Assembly: GCF_020217005.1 (NCBI RefSeq)
Contig: NZ_JAIWOI010000364.1
Coordinates: 1-13,937, forward strand
Reading direction: 5' to 3'
Length of the DNA stretch: 13,937 bases
Source of the DNA: Rheinheimera sp.
GTDB lineage: Bacteria; Pseudomonadota; Gammaproteobacteria; Enterobacterales; Alteromonadaceae
The position numbers were made by a program, and so were the translations under genes. Shown in pieces: positions 1 to 7,634 of this stretch. Under the pieces are notes generated by a model, which was not told the origin of the DNA, searched no databases, and saw only the letters and a list, made by a program, of their open reading frames with translations. How positions within the stretch are numbered: the first letter of the stretch is position 1; every line of letters starts with the position of its first letter.

Positions 1-185
1 TTATATTCCTGACCCTGGGTGACAAATTTACCAGTCAGGCCAAAAAATTTACTGTCAGGACGAAGAGATACGTTATAGCGGCGGGCAAGTTGTTCTACAA
101 ACCATTGACCTGCGTTGTGGCGGGTCTGGCTGTATTCTGGGCCTGGATTACCCAGGCCCACAATTAACTGAATTGCTTCAGTCAT
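1..185 (-). CDS. pth: peptidyl-tRNA hydrolase, 5' part (cut by window edge)
   Basis: Pth cleaves the ester bond of peptidyl-tRNAs released early from ribosomes and so recycles tRNA in the cytoplasm. Only the first 61 or so residues are present. Reading the minus strand from ATG 185-183 gives [20 protein letters not shown], followed by TRHNAGQWF. This contains the family signature [17 protein letters not shown] with the catalytic His of the RHN segment. The start overlaps the rplY stop by one base (TAATG), which implies translational coupling and one transcript with rplY. The rplY-pth order is also known from Pseudomonas. The frame is intact up to the window edge. Identification is near certain; only the length is unknown. 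Confidence 0.95.
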   Translation of the reverse strand, partial: MTEAIQLIVGLGNPGPEYSQTRHNAGQWFVEQLARRYNVSLRPDSKFFGLTGKFVTQGQEY

Positions 186-787
186 TACTCAGCTGTGTCT
201 TCGTCTGCTTTGCCAGCAGGCTTGTTCACAGTAACAACGGCTTGGTCATGACCAGCGCCTTTGGCTAACTCAGTGATAGTTACGCCAGCAGGAACTTTCA
301 GGTCTGACAGGTGCAGTGTTACACCTACTTCAACGTTGGCTAAGTCCACTTCAATGAATTCTGGCAAGTTCTGTGGTAACACAGTGATAGCCAGTTCGTT
401 GATGTGGTGAGCAACTACGCCACCTTTTTTCACAGCAGCAGCTTCGTTGATGAAGTGTACTGGAACTACAGTGTGTAACTCGTGGCCAGCTTCTACGCGT
501 TGGAAGTCAACGTGCATAACTTTTGGCTTGAACGGGTGACGTTGCATAGCTTTAACGATAGCTTTTACTTCTTCACCGCCAACAACGATAGTCAGAATGT
601 GAGTGTAAAAACCTTCGTTAGCCTGAGCTTGTAACAATTTAGAGTGATCTAAAGTGATAGACAGAGCTTCTTTGTGACCACCGTAAATGATAGCTGGTAC
701 TTTGTCTGCGTGACGTAGGCGGCGGCTCGCACCTTTCCCTAAATCAGCACGGACTTCTGCATTTAACGTGTAAATGGCGTTTGACAT
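185..787 (-). CDS. rplY: 50S ribosomal protein L25, long CTC/TL5 type
   Basis: L25 binds 5S rRNA (loop E) in the large ribosomal subunit. The product is 200 aa: an N-terminal L25 domain (about residues 4-92, with the conserved GKGASRRLR and VPAIIYGG segments) followed by the TL5/CTC C-terminal beta domain (about 95-185) and an acidic tail. E. coli L25 has only the first domain (94 aa), so this is the long general-stress-type form common outside enterobacteria. I chose ATG 787-785. A longer reading from TTG at 799 is possible, but that TTG overlaps the Shine-Dalgarno GGAG that serves the ATG. The gene has its own promoter after the prs terminator and couples to pth through a TAATG overlap. Confidence 0.96.
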   Translation of the reverse strand: MSNAIYTLNAEVRADLGKGASRRLRHADKVPAIIYGGHKEALSITLDHSKLLQAQANEGFYTHILTIVVGGEEVKAIVKAMQRHPFKPKVMHVDFQRVEAGHELHTVVPVHFINEAAAVKKGGVVAHHINELAITVLPQNLPEFIEVDLANVEVGVTLHLSDLKVPAGVTITELAKGAGHDQAVVTVNKPAGKADEDTAE

Positions 788-885
788 GGTATTCTCCAAA
801 AATTAATAGACCCTGAGTTCCGCGACCTGACCCCAGGAAGAAGCCTTTTTACCCGGCGAAGTGAAATTCTGCCGACGCAAAAAAG
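788..885 (-). promoter_or_regulatory. rplY 5' leader, possible L25 autoregulatory RNA
   Basis: About 98 nt lie between the predicted transcription start and the rplY ATG, long for a simple leader. On the minus strand it can form an upstream stem (CGGC/GCCG) and a second stem in which CCTGGG pairs with CTCAGG, with one G-U pair, just ahead of an unstructured AT-rich stretch and the Shine-Dalgarno GGAG. Autoregulation of rplY through its leader has been reported in E. coli and relatives. Applying it to this leader is inference, and I do not see a clear copy of the 5S loop E sequence. Confidence 0.35.
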
Positions 886-891
886 CGCGCT

Positions 892-920
892 ATGGTATCA
901 CTGCAGCCTTAAGGCTGCAA
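892..920 (-). promoter_or_regulatory. rplY-pth sigma70 promoter with extended -10 and GC-rich discriminator
   Basis: On the minus strand TTGCAG (920-915) and TACCAT (897-892) are separated by exactly 17 bp. The -10 is preceded by TGA, an extended -10 element. The -35 is weak (3 of 6 consensus bases). The following AGCGCGC discriminator is GC-rich, as in stringently controlled ribosomal promoters. It lies just downstream of the prs terminator, where an independent rplY promoter is expected. Confidence 0.6.
902..919. repeat. 18-bp perfect palindrome overlapping the rplY promoter
   Basis: TGCAGCCTTAAGGCTGCA is a perfect 18-bp palindrome. It covers five of the six -35 bases and most of the spacer of the predicted rplY promoter, so it is placed like a repressor operator. 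It lies upstream of the transcription start and would not be in the rplY RNA. Read-through transcripts from prs would carry it as a hairpin behind the terminator. No regulator can be named. Confidence 0.55.
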
Positions 921-937
921 ATGAAAGCTACAAAAAG

Positions 938-961
938 AAAAGGCACCGAACGGTGCCTTTT
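938..961 (-). terminator. rho-independent terminator of prs (potentially bidirectional)
   Basis: AAGGCACCG and CGGTGCCTT form a perfect stem extended by A-T pairs, with a tiny AA loop (about 4 nt when folded). On the minus strand it follows the prs stop by about 20 nt and ends in CCTTTTCTTTTTG, a proper U tract. The plus strand also has a short T tract, so it could act both ways. Confidence 0.85.
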
Positions 962-980
962 TCAAATCTTCAGTCTGAAA

Positions 981-1925
981 TTAGTCAAACATGGAAGAGA
1001 TAGATTCTTCGTTGCTGATACGACGGATACATTCGGCCAGCATATCACTTAAGGTTAGCTGTTTTACTTTGCTGACTGCGCGCATTTCTGCACTTAATGG
1101 AATAGTGTCGGTGATGATCAGCTCATCAATCACTGAGTTTCTGATGTTCTCAGCGGCAGTGCCAGAGAAAATCGGGTGAGTGGCGTAAGCAAAAACCCGT
1201 TTGGCGCCTTGTTCTTTTAAGGCTTCAGCGGCTTTGCATAAAGTACCACCTGTATCAATCATGTCATCGACAATAATACAGTCACGATCTTTCACATCAC
1301 CAATGATATGCATCACCTGAGACACGTTGGCCTTAGGACGACGCTTGTCGATAATGGCTAAGTCGGCGTCATTCAGCAGTTTGGCGATAGCACGGGCACG
1401 CACTACACCGCCGATATCCGGTGATACCACCACAGGAGCAACAAATTCACGCTTGCGCATATCTTCCAGCAATACCGGGCTACCAAAAACGTTATCCACT
1501 GGTACATCGAAGAAACCCTGAATTTGTTCAGCGTGTAAGTCCACTGTTAATACACGGTCTACACCGACGCTGGATAAAAAGTCGGCCACTACCTTGGCAG
1601 TGATAGGCACACGGGCAGAACGTACACGTCTGTCCTGGCGGGCATAACCAAAGTAAGGGATTACAGCAGTAATACGGCCGGCAGAAGCGCGGCGTAACGC
1701 GTCTACCATGACAATGAGCTCCATCAGGTTGTCATTGGTAGGTGCACAGGTAGACTGGATAATAAAAACGTCAGATCCCCTGACGTTTTCATTGATTTGT
1801 ACACAGACTTCACCGTCACTAAAACGGCCGACTTCGGCATCGCCCAGCTTGATATATAAACGGCTGGCTATCTTCTTGGCGAGTTCTGGTATGGCGTTAC
1901 CAGCGAAAATCTTCATGTCGGGCAC
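981..1925 (-). CDS. prs: ribose-phosphate pyrophosphokinase (PRPP synthase)
   Basis: Prs makes 5-phosphoribosyl diphosphate from ribose 5-phosphate and ATP for purine, pyrimidine, NAD, histidine and tryptophan synthesis; it is cytoplasmic and hexameric. From the chosen start the product is 314 aa, against 315 in E. coli. Visible hallmarks are the N-terminal [33 protein letters not shown], the catalytic flexible-loop region [18 protein letters not shown], and the PRPP-binding loop [14 protein letters not shown] near residue 220. I chose GTG 1925-1923: GAGG lies 8 nt upstream and the protein then aligns with the family N terminus. An ATG at 2000, overlapping the ispE stop as ATGA, would add 25 unrelated residues. 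It lies 71 nt downstream of ispE and is probably co-transcribed with it. Confidence 0.97.
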   Translation of the reverse strand: MPDMKIFAGNAIPELAKKIASRLYIKLGDAEVGRFSDGEVCVQINENVRGSDVFIIQSTCAPTNDNLMELIVMVDALRRASAGRITAVIPYFGYARQDRRVRSARVPITAKVVADFLSSVGVDRVLTVDLHAEQIQGFFDVPVDNVFGSPVLLEDMRKREFVAPVVVSPDIGGVVRARAIAKLLNDADLAIIDKRRPKANVSQVMHIIGDVKDRDCIIVDDMIDTGGTLCKAAEALKEQGAKRVFAYATHPIFSGTAAENIRNSVIDELIITDTIPLSAEMRAVSKVKQLTLSDMLAECIRRISNEESISSMFD

Positions 1926-1966
1926 GGTAGGATCCTCAGGGCAGTTTGTGAGTCCGGTTAATAATG

Positions 1967-1992
1967 CAGCAGGCTTTTTATGTCGCCTGCTG
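1967..1992. other. stem-loop in the ispE-prs spacer
   Basis: CAGCAGGC (1967-1974) and GCCTGCTG (1985-1992) form a perfect 8-bp stem with a 10-nt loop. No U tract follows in the ispE-to-prs direction, so it is not a standard terminator. It could be an RNA processing or stability element, or an attenuator in the prs leader. The function is unknown; the pairing is directly visible. Confidence 0.5.
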
Positions 1993-1996
1993 TGCG

Positions 1997-2842
1997 TCAT
2001 ACGGCTTGTTCCAATTCAGTCAGGACAGCAGACTGATTGACCCCTTTAGCAACAAAACCCCGCCATGATGGTGGCAGTTTTGCAAGGGTTTGACGGGCAC
2101 TTAATTCATCCTGGAACTCGGCAAACACACTGGCGCCGGTACCTGTCATTCGGGACGGCGCGTATTCTATCAACCAGTTCAGTACCATTGCAACCTCGGG
2201 GTAGAGCCGTTTCACCAGAGTTTCGCAGTCATTTTTCCACTCACAGTCTAGTAGATCTTTTACCGACATGACGGGCGTATTACGGATTAAATCAGCATGG
2301 CCAAAGACTTCCGCCGTGCTGACATGCAGATCTGGCGTCACAATCAGGTAATATTTTTCCGGCAGACTAACGGGTTGTAATTTTTCTCCAACCCCTTCTG
2401 CAAAGGCTGTTTTTCCGAATATAAAAACAGGAACATCGGCACCTAATTTTAAGCCCAGTTCACAAAGCTGTGCGTTTGATAGCTTTAACTGCCATAACTG
2501 GTTTAATGCCAGCAGTGTGGTCGCCGCATCGGACGAACCGCCACCTAAGCCGCCACCCATAGGCACTTGTTTATCCAGATGGATTTTTACGCCAGCCTTA
2601 TCCGCAGCTAAAGGCTGCAGTAATTTAGCTGCGCGCATCACCAGATTGCTGTCGTTTTCTATGCTTTTATCAGAACAACTAAAGTCGATTGCAGCTTCTT
2701 CGGTCAGTGTAAAACTAAGCTGGTCGCCACAATCGAGCATTTGAAACAAGGTTTGCAGATTATGGTATCCGTCAGCCCTGCGGCCTGTGATATGTAAAAA
2801 TAAATTCAGTTTGGCCGGCGCTGATAAAGTTAAAGTTGCCAT
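1997..2842 (-). CDS. ispE: 4-diphosphocytidyl-2-C-methyl-D-erythritol kinase
   Basis: IspE is the GHMP kinase of the methylerythritol phosphate (MEP) route to isoprenoid precursors; it phosphorylates CDP-methylerythritol with ATP in the cytoplasm. The 281-aa product is close to the E. coli length. Seen directly: the N-terminal [21 protein letters not shown] with the conserved Lys at 11, the glycine-rich ATP loop [14 protein letters not shown] at 94-107, the catalytic Asp of KLGADVPVF at 136, and the C-terminal [10 protein letters not shown] motif. The ATG lies inside the end of lolB with a 13-bp overlap, so the two are translationally coupled. The lolB-ispE-prs order is classical for Gammaproteobacteria. 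Confidence 0.96.
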   Translation of the reverse strand: MATLTLSAPAKLNLFLHITGRRADGYHNLQTLFQMLDCGDQLSFTLTEEAAIDFSCSDKSIENDSNLVMRAAKLLQPLAADKAGVKIHLDKQVPMGGGLGGGSSDAATTLLALNQLWQLKLSNAQLCELGLKLGADVPVFIFGKTAFAEGVGEKLQPVSLPEKYYLIVTPDLHVSTAEVFGHADLIRNTPVMSVKDLLDCEWKNDCETLVKRLYPEVAMVLNWLIEYAPSRMTGTGASVFAEFQDELSARQTLAKLPPSWRGFVAKGVNQSAVLTELEQAV

Positions 2843-3441
2843 TTACGCACCACCAGCTTAATACTGCTGCCATCGGCCTGGGCTTTTAGCCGGATTTCTT
2901 TGGGTAAGGCTAAGGCATCGGGAAAAAACGCCACATAACTGACCTGCCAGTCACGTTGCTGGCTGTCTTTTAGGGTAAAGCTGGTTAAACGACCTTGTGC
3001 ATCCCATTGATGATTAAAACTTTCCGGGCTTGCCACACCTTTAAGCCAGAGCGGCATTTCTTCTATGGGTAAACTCCAGCCGGATAAATAATCCAGCAGA
3101 GCGCTGGCTGACTGGGCTTGATGAGTTTCGCCATCTGCTTTGACCGTAGCGCCCAAAGCGTCTGTTTCCAGTTCAAAAATACTGATGCCAACAAAGTTAG
3201 TCATGCTGGCCTGAAAATAAGGCCCTTGTTGCTGCCAGTTTAAACTACCGCTGACACTTTCCTGAGGCGCCTTTACACCTAAAGCCCCGGTCAGAGTAAA
3301 CTCCTGCAATTGCTCCAATTGCGCCTGGCGTTGTTGTGCCGACAGAGGAACAACAGGTTTTAACTGACTGCTGTTGCTGGCACAACCTGTCAAAATCAGA
3401 CTGAAAACTACAAAACAACCAGTTTTTATCGCTGCAAACAC
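2830..3441 (-). CDS. lolB: outer-membrane lipoprotein insertion factor LolB
   Basis: LolB is itself an outer-membrane lipoprotein; it accepts lipoproteins from periplasmic LolA and inserts them into the outer membrane. The product is 203 aa (E. coli 207). It has a lipoprotein signal peptide: a charged start, a hydrophobic run, then the lipobox LTGC with the acylated Cys at about 20. Asn at +3 and Ser at +2 after Cys are compatible with outer-membrane sorting. The body has the LolB pattern with QLEQLQEFTLTGALGVKAP and SGSLNWQQQG. The start is GTG 3441-3439, with AAGGA 6 nt upstream; no upstream ATG fits. It is divergent from hemA, as in E. coli, and overlaps ispE by 13 bp. Confidence 0.93.
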   Translation of the reverse strand: MFAAIKTGCFVVFSLILTGCASNSSQLKPVVPLSAQQRQAQLEQLQEFTLTGALGVKAPQESVSGSLNWQQQGPYFQASMTNFVGISIFELETDALGATVKADGETHQAQSASALLDYLSGWSLPIEEMPLWLKGVASPESFNHQWDAQGRLTSFTLKDSQQRDWQVSYVAFFPDALALPKEIRLKAQADGSSIKLVVRKWQL

Positions 3442-3483
3442 ACTAATTCCTTCTCTACGCTTTTTTTAGTTTGGGCTTTTTCG

Positions 3484-3529
3484 TACAATTCGCCCTCTTT
3501 TTGACGAATGCCTGTTTTTTCGAAACGGG
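3484..3529 (+). promoter_or_regulatory. hemA -10 candidate and leader hairpin
   Basis: TACAAT at 3484-3489 is a good -10 (5 of 6), but no convincing -35 lies 16-18 bp upstream, only a T-rich tract, so the promoter may depend on an activator or be weak. CCTGTTT (3511-3517) and AAACGGG (3523-3529) form a 7-bp stem with a TTTCG loop, ending 12 nt before the hemA ATG. CCTG could alternatively pair with CAGG at 3535-3538, inside the weak ribosome-binding site. The lolB promoter must also lie in this 100-bp interval but I cannot place it. Confidence 0.4.
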
Positions 3530-3541
3530 CCACACAGGTGA

Positions 3542-4789
3542 ATGATCATTTTTGCTTTAGGTATTAACCATAAAACTGCACCTGTCTCCTTACGTGAGCA
3601 GGTCGCTTTTGCGCCTGAACAAATTTTGGACGCCTTAAGGGATCTGACAACGACGACCCAGGTGTCTGACGCTGTGATTTTGTCTACCTGTAACAGAACT
3701 GAACTGTATTTTAGCGGCAGCCCAGAGCAATCGAAACAAGTAATTGACTGGCTGAGCAAATTTCATCAGTTGGACCTGGTCGAATTGCAGCATCATTTAT
3801 ACCTGCATCAGGATCTGCAGGCCAGCAGTCATTTAATGCGGGTGGCTTGCGGTTTGGATTCTTTAGTGCTGGGTGAGCCGCAAATTCTGGGACAAGTGAA
3901 ACAGGCTTATAGCCATTCGCGTCAGGCCGGTACTATTAATCCGGCTTTTGAGCGGTTGTTTCAAAAGACCTTTTCAGTTGCCAAGCAAGTTCGCACTGAA
4001 ACTGACATTGGTGCCAGTGCTGTATCAGTGGCATTTGCTGCAGTCAGTCTGGCGCGGCAAATTTTTGGTCAGCTCGGCAAAGTCAAAGTGCTGCTGATTG
4101 GTGCAGGTGAGACCATAGAGCTGGTGGCGAAACATCTATTAGAGCAGGGCGCGGAAAAAATTACTGTCGCCAATCGCTCTTATGATAAAGCTGCGGCTTT
4201 AGCCAGCCAGTTTAACGGTGAAGCCGTCAGTCTGGCCCAGGTGCCACAAGCTTTGGCCAATGCCGATGTGGTGATTAGCTCCACTGCCAGTACCTTGCCT
4301 ATAGTTGGTAAAGGTATGGTGGAGCAGGCGCTGAAGAAACGCCGTCACAAGCCAATGTTTTTCGTCGATTTAGCTGTGCCACGTGATATTGAAGAACAAG
4401 TGTCAGAGCTGGAAGACGCTTATTTGTATACAGTGGATGACTTGCAGTCCATAGTGCTGCAAAACCTGCAGAACCGTCAGGAAGCTGCAGCCGAAGCTGA
4501 GCAAATGATATTGCAGGGCGTGACAGAATTCAGTCAGTGGCTGAGTTTGCACGGCCAGTTAGACGTAGTACGGGATTATCGCGACAAAGGCGAAGCCATT
4601 CGGGACGAATTGCTGGCTAAAGCAACTAAACAAATTGCAGCAGGGCAGGACCCGGAAAAAGTAGTGGCTGAACTTGCGACTAAACTCAGCAACAGGTTGA
4701 TGCATGCACCAACCAAGGCGCTCAGACAGTTACTGCAGGACGAGCAGCCTCAACAACAATCTTTGATCAACACTTTGTTAGATCTGTAA
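3542..4789 (+). CDS. hemA: glutamyl-tRNA reductase
   Basis: HemA reduces glutamyl-tRNA to glutamate-1-semialdehyde with NADPH, the first committed step of C5-pathway tetrapyrrole synthesis. The product is 415 aa (E. coli 418). Seen directly: the N-terminal [15 protein letters not shown], the catalytic Cys50 in STCNRTELY, the [13 protein letters not shown] signature near residue 115, an NADPH-binding Rossmann segment [17 protein letters not shown] around 185, then DLAVPRDIE and the C-terminal dimerization helices. The start fits the family exactly. The only Shine-Dalgarno candidate is AGGTG almost touching the ATG, which is weak. In E. coli HemA is controlled by heme-dependent proteolysis. It lies 19 nt before prfA and probably heads the hemA-prfA-prmC operon. 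Confidence 0.97.
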   Translation: MIIFALGINHKTAPVSLREQVAFAPEQILDALRDLTTTTQVSDAVILSTCNRTELYFSGSPEQSKQVIDWLSKFHQLDLVELQHHLYLHQDLQASSHLMRVACGLDSLVLGEPQILGQVKQAYSHSRQAGTINPAFERLFQKTFSVAKQVRTETDIGASAVSVAFAAVSLARQIFGQLGKVKVLLIGAGETIELVAKHLLEQGAEKITVANRSYDKAAALASQFNGEAVSLAQVPQALANADVVISSTASTLPIVGKGMVEQALKKRRHKPMFFVDLAVPRDIEEQVSELEDAYLYTVDDLQSIVLQNLQNRQEAAAEAEQMILQGVTEFSQWLSLHGQLDVVRDYRDKGEAIRDELLAKATKQIAAGQDPEKVVAELATKLSNRLMHAPTKALRQLLQDEQPQQQSLINTLLDL

Positions 4790-4808
4790 TCAGGTAAATA
4801 GAAACAAC

Positions 4809-5900
4809 ATGAAAGAATCGGTGTACCGCAAACTCGAAGCTCTGGTCGAACGTTATGAAGAAGTTCAGGCGTTATTAAGTGACGCTGGTGTGATTTCTGA
4901 CCAAAGTCGTTTTCGGGAACTGTCCAAAGAGTACAGTCAGTTGGAAGAGCTGAGCAAAACCTTTGGTTTATACCGTCAGGCGCAGGACGACCTGGTCAGC
5001 GCTGAAGACATGATGAAAGATTCTGATCCGGATATGCGTGACATGGCGCAGGAAGAGTTCAAAGCCGCCAAAGAACGCATAGAACAGTTGGATCAGGACT
5101 TACAAATTCTGTTGTTACCTAAAGATCCAAACGACAGCAACAGCTGTTTCCTTGAAATTCGTGCCGGTGCTGGTGGTGATGAAGCTGCAATTTTTGCCGG
5201 TGACGTGTTCCGTATGTACAGTCGTTTTTGTGAACGCAAACGCTGGAAAGTAGAAATTATCAGCTGCAACGACGGTGAGCATGGTGGTTACAAAGAAGTG
5301 ATCGCCAGCATTCAGGGCGAAGGCGCTTACGGTATTTTAAAATTTGAATCCGGTGGTCACCGCGTGCAACGTGTACCGGCCACTGAATCTCAGGGCAGGG
5401 TACATACTTCAGCCTGTACTGTGGCCATTATGCCGGAAGTACCAGAAAGCGAAGCCATCGAAATTAATCCTGCTGATTTAAAAGTAGATACCTACCGCGC
5501 CTCGGGGGCCGGTGGTCAGCACGTCAACAGAACAGACTCCGCTATTCGTATCACTCACTTACCTACAGGTATAGTAGTGGAATGTCAGGACGAACGTTCG
5601 CAGCATAAAAACCGCGCCCGCGCTATGGCTGTGTTGCAGTCGCGTATCCAGGCAGCTGAAGATGAAAAACGTCGTTTACAGGAAGAATCGACCCGTCGCT
5701 CTTTAGTGGGTAGCGGTGATCGTTCTGAACGTATCCGTACTTACAACTTCCCGCAAGGCCGCTTAACGGATCACCGTATTAACCTGACCATCTACCGTTT
5801 ATTAGACGTGATGGAAGGGGATTTAGATCTGGTGATTGGCCCATTAAGCCATGAACACCAGGCTGACTTGTTAGCTGCTTTGGCTGATGAAAACCGTTAA
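4809..5900 (+). CDS. prfA: peptide chain release factor 1
   Basis: RF1 recognises UAA and UAG stop codons and triggers peptide release at the ribosomal peptidyl-transferase centre. The product is 363 aa (E. coli 360). The stop-codon-reading tripeptide PAT is at 190-192 within [19 protein letters not shown]2 would have SPF. The catalytic GGQ is at 235-237 in [16 protein letters not shown]. The N-terminal domain is coiled-coil rich and the C-terminal [18 protein letters not shown] region is typical. It overlaps the start of prmC, whose product methylates Gln237, by 14 bp: substrate and modifying enzyme are translationally coupled. The Shine-Dalgarno is poor, so reinitiation after hemA may contribute. 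Confidence 0.97.
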   Translation: MKESVYRKLEALVERYEEVQALLSDAGVISDQSRFRELSKEYSQLEELSKTFGLYRQAQDDLVSAEDMMKDSDPDMRDMAQEEFKAAKERIEQLDQDLQILLLPKDPNDSNSCFLEIRAGAGGDEAAIFAGDVFRMYSRFCERKRWKVEIISCNDGEHGGYKEVIASIQGEGAYGILKFESGGHRVQRVPATESQGRVHTSACTVAIMPEVPESEAIEINPADLKVDTYRASGAGGQHVNRTDSAIRITHLPTGIVVECQDERSQHKNRARAMAVLQSRIQAAEDEKRRLQEESTRRSLVGSGDRSERIRTYNFPQGRLTDHRINLTIYRLLDVMEGDLDLVIGPLSHEHQADLLAALADENR

Positions 5901-6759
5901 TAGCCTGACGTTGACGCAGTGGCTGGAGCACGCCACTGCGTTACTGACTCCCCTGCTTGAAACCAGCCCTGTACCTGCAGATGCAAAACAGGAAGCGCGG
6001 CGTATGCTGCTGGAAGTGCTGGATATTAGTGCAACCACTTTGATGCTGTATCCAGAGCGCGAACTCAGCGAATCTCAGTTGTTGCAATTGAGGCCTGTAT
6101 TAAATCGTCGTCTGACCGGCGAGCCTCTGGCGCATATTCTGGGCTATTGGTATTTCTGGGATTTTAAACTCGCCGTAGCGCCTTGCACTTTAATACCAAG
6201 ACCCGACACCGAACTTTTAGTTGAACAGTCTTTGGCTTTGCCTTTGCCTGCAACAGCCAAAGTGCTGGATTTAGGCACTGGCACCGGAGCTATAGCTTTG
6301 GCCTTAGCCAAAGAAAAACCACACTGGACAGTGACCGGTGTGGATTTACAACCAGAAGCTGTACAACTGGCAAAGCAAAATGTTCAGCTTTTGGCTTTGG
6401 CCAATTGCCAGATCAAACAAAGTAGCTGGTTTGCAGCAGTGACAGGCGAGCAGTTTGATTTAATTGTCAGCAATCCCCCTTATATAGATGCAGAAGATCC
6501 ACATTTAGTTTTAGGCGATGTACGTTTTGAGCCCGACTCCGCTTTAGTGGCGCCAGAACAAGGCCTGGCCGATATTCGCCATATCTGCACTCAAGCACCG
6601 CAGTATTTGACTCCATCCGGCTGGCTATGGCTGGAACACGGCTATCAGCAAAGAGATGCTGTACAGCAGATTTTAACCGATGCAGGTTTTACCTCTGTGC
6701 AATCGGTAAAAGACTACGGTGGTCAGTGGCGTATCAGCGGTGGGGTGTTTACTGGCTGA
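5887..6759 (+). CDS. prmC: release factor glutamine N5-methyltransferase
   Basis: PrmC (formerly HemK) uses S-adenosylmethionine to methylate the Gln of the GGQ motif in RF1 and RF2, improving termination. The product is 290 aa. An N-terminal helical substrate-binding domain (about 1-85) ends in [16 protein letters not shown]. The methyltransferase domain follows with [12 protein letters not shown], the SAM-binding [13 protein letters not shown] at 128-140, and the catalytic NPPY at 196-199, which contacts the glutamine amide. It starts inside prfA by 14 bp. In enterobacteria sirB2 follows directly; here an accessory block intervenes and no clear terminator is visible after the stop. Confidence 0.97.
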   Translation: MKTVNSLTLTQWLEHATALLTPLLETSPVPADAKQEARRMLLEVLDISATTLMLYPERELSESQLLQLRPVLNRRLTGEPLAHILGYWYFWDFKLAVAPCTLIPRPDTELLVEQSLALPLPATAKVLDLGTGTGAIALALAKEKPHWTVTGVDLQPEAVQLAKQNVQLLALANCQIKQSSWFAAVTGEQFDLIVSNPPYIDAEDPHLVLGDVRFEPDSALVAPEQGLADIRHICTQAPQYLTPSGWLWLEHGYQQRDAVQQILTDAGFTSVQSVKDYGGQWRISGGVFTG

Positions 6760-6920
6760 CAGTTTCTTTTTTGTGCCACAGATTTAAAGCATGCCTAAAT
6801 TTGTTACTTATGCTAATTCAGCAGCCCGCTGGAACCTGAAATTAAAGCTGAATTTTGCCGCTAGCCGTCAGGCCTGATCTTGCCGCAAAATATCCAGAGA
6901 TTGGTTCGTTGCATAACACC

Positions 6921-6947
6921 TGCGTCGGCACCAGCAGTAACGACGCA
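6921..6947. repeat. inverted repeat downstream of the AhpD-like gene
   Basis: TGCGTCG (6921-6927) and CGACGCA (6941-6947) are perfect 7-bp inverted arms around a 13-nt loop. It starts about 15 nt after the stop of the minus-strand AhpD-like gene, so it may stabilise or end that transcript, but there is no U tract. The rest of 6760-6962, between the convergent ends of prmC and this gene, holds nothing I can name. Confidence 0.4.
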
Positions 6948-6962
6948 AGGCAGAATAACTGC

Positions 6963-7511
6963 TTAGAGGTCGCCGGATTTTACAAGTGGAAAATCGATAT
7001 CAGTTGCGGCCACCAGGTTGATATAGTTGGTCCAGATATTCAGCGCGACATGCTGAACTATCTCAATTATCTGCTCGTCGCTATAGCCGGCGTCACGTAC
7101 TACACGCACATCACTCGTTGATACCTGACCGCGCTCTTGTGCCACTTTAGCTGCAAAGCGCACTGCGGCGTCAGCTTTTGCCTCATTTGAGCGACCGCTG
7201 CGATTAGCATGAATTTCTTCATCATTGAGTCCCGCGAGGTTCTTGCCAAGATAGGTATGAGCAGACAGGCAATAATCGCAGCCGTTGATCTGCGATACAG
7301 CCAGGGCAACCCTCTCGCGGGTCGGAGCAGGAAGAGAGCCCTTTGCAAGTGCTCCCGACATGCTGAGATAACCTTCCAGCGCAGCAGGGCTGTTAGAAAC
7401 CAATCTAAATAAATTGGGAACAACTCCAAGCTGCCGCTGAACAGCTTCGAGCAGTGGCTGCGAACGGGGGGGAGCTGCGTCTATCGTTGCAGGAGTGTGA
7501 ATTAAAGTCAT
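6963..7511 (-). CDS. AhpD-like carboxymuconolactone decarboxylase family protein
   Basis: The 182-aa product belongs to the AhpD/CMD fold. Helical bundle proteins of this family include the AhpD peroxidase partner and related alkylhydroperoxidase-like enzymes. Residues 75-85 read INGCDYCLSAH, giving the redox pair Cys78/Cys81 and His85, the CxxCxxxH signature expected for peroxidase activity rather than the decarboxylase. The preceding RERVALAVS and the later helices QIIEIVQHVALNIWTNYINL are typical of this subfamily. I chose ATG 7511-7509 with GAAGGA 9 nt upstream; a longer reading to 7574 adds 21 residues with no ribosome-binding site. It is divergent from lysR, whose product probably controls it. 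The substrate is unknown. Confidence 0.85.
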   Translation of the reverse strand: MTLIHTPATIDAAPPRSQPLLEAVQRQLGVVPNLFRLVSNSPAALEGYLSMSGALAKGSLPAPTRERVALAVSQINGCDYCLSAHTYLGKNLAGLNDEEIHANRSGRSNEAKADAAVRFAAKVAQERGQVSTSDVRVVRDAGYSDEQIIEIVQHVALNIWTNYINLVAATDIDFPLVKSGDL

Positions 7512-7563
7512 GATAATTTGTCCTTCAGAGTTGAAAAATGAATGTCGTTGTAGACAAACCAGA

Positions 7564-7592
7564 CTGTAATTCATTCCATTTATAAAGATAAT
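7564..7592 (+). promoter_or_regulatory. candidate lysR promoter
   Basis: CTGTAA (7564-7569) and GATAAT (7587-7592) are 17 bp apart. The -10 matches 5 of 6 consensus bases; the -35 is weak. Transcription would begin near 7599, right at the left arm of the dyad at 7602-7620, a position suited to autorepression by the LysR protein. Confidence 0.4.
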
Positions 7593-7601
7593 CCGCTAAA
7601 T

Positions 7602-7632
7602 TTGAGATTAATAATTTCAATATTTGAGAATT
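7602..7632. promoter_or_regulatory. probable LysR-type operator: dyad plus a third half-site
   Basis: TTGAGATTA (7602-7610) and TAATTTCAA (7612-7620) form a 19-bp dyad with one mismatched pair and a single central base. A third, direct copy TTGAGAATT starts at 7624, 22 bp from the first, which is two helical turns. LysR-type regulators bind AT-rich T-N11-A dyads and often a second site at such spacing. The third half-site abuts the lysR start codon at 7635. Assignment to the adjacent regulator is inference. Confidence 0.5.
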
Positions 7633-7634
7633 TT

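Noticed and set aside
861..1052. 63-codon open frame over the rplY promoter and prs terminator
   Set aside because: It runs through a terminator hairpin and into the prs gene on the opposite strand; no initiation signal.
6915..6960. Resemblance of the inverted repeat region to an integron attC site
   Set aside because: The arms and the AAC/GTT-like ends are suggestive, but the conserved RYYYAAC and GTTRRRY boxes are not both present, and no integrase or cassette array is visible.
6855..7121. 88-codon open frame on the plus strand
   Set aside because: It overlaps the end of the well-supported AhpD-like gene on the other strand, has no ribosome-binding site and no recognisable domain.
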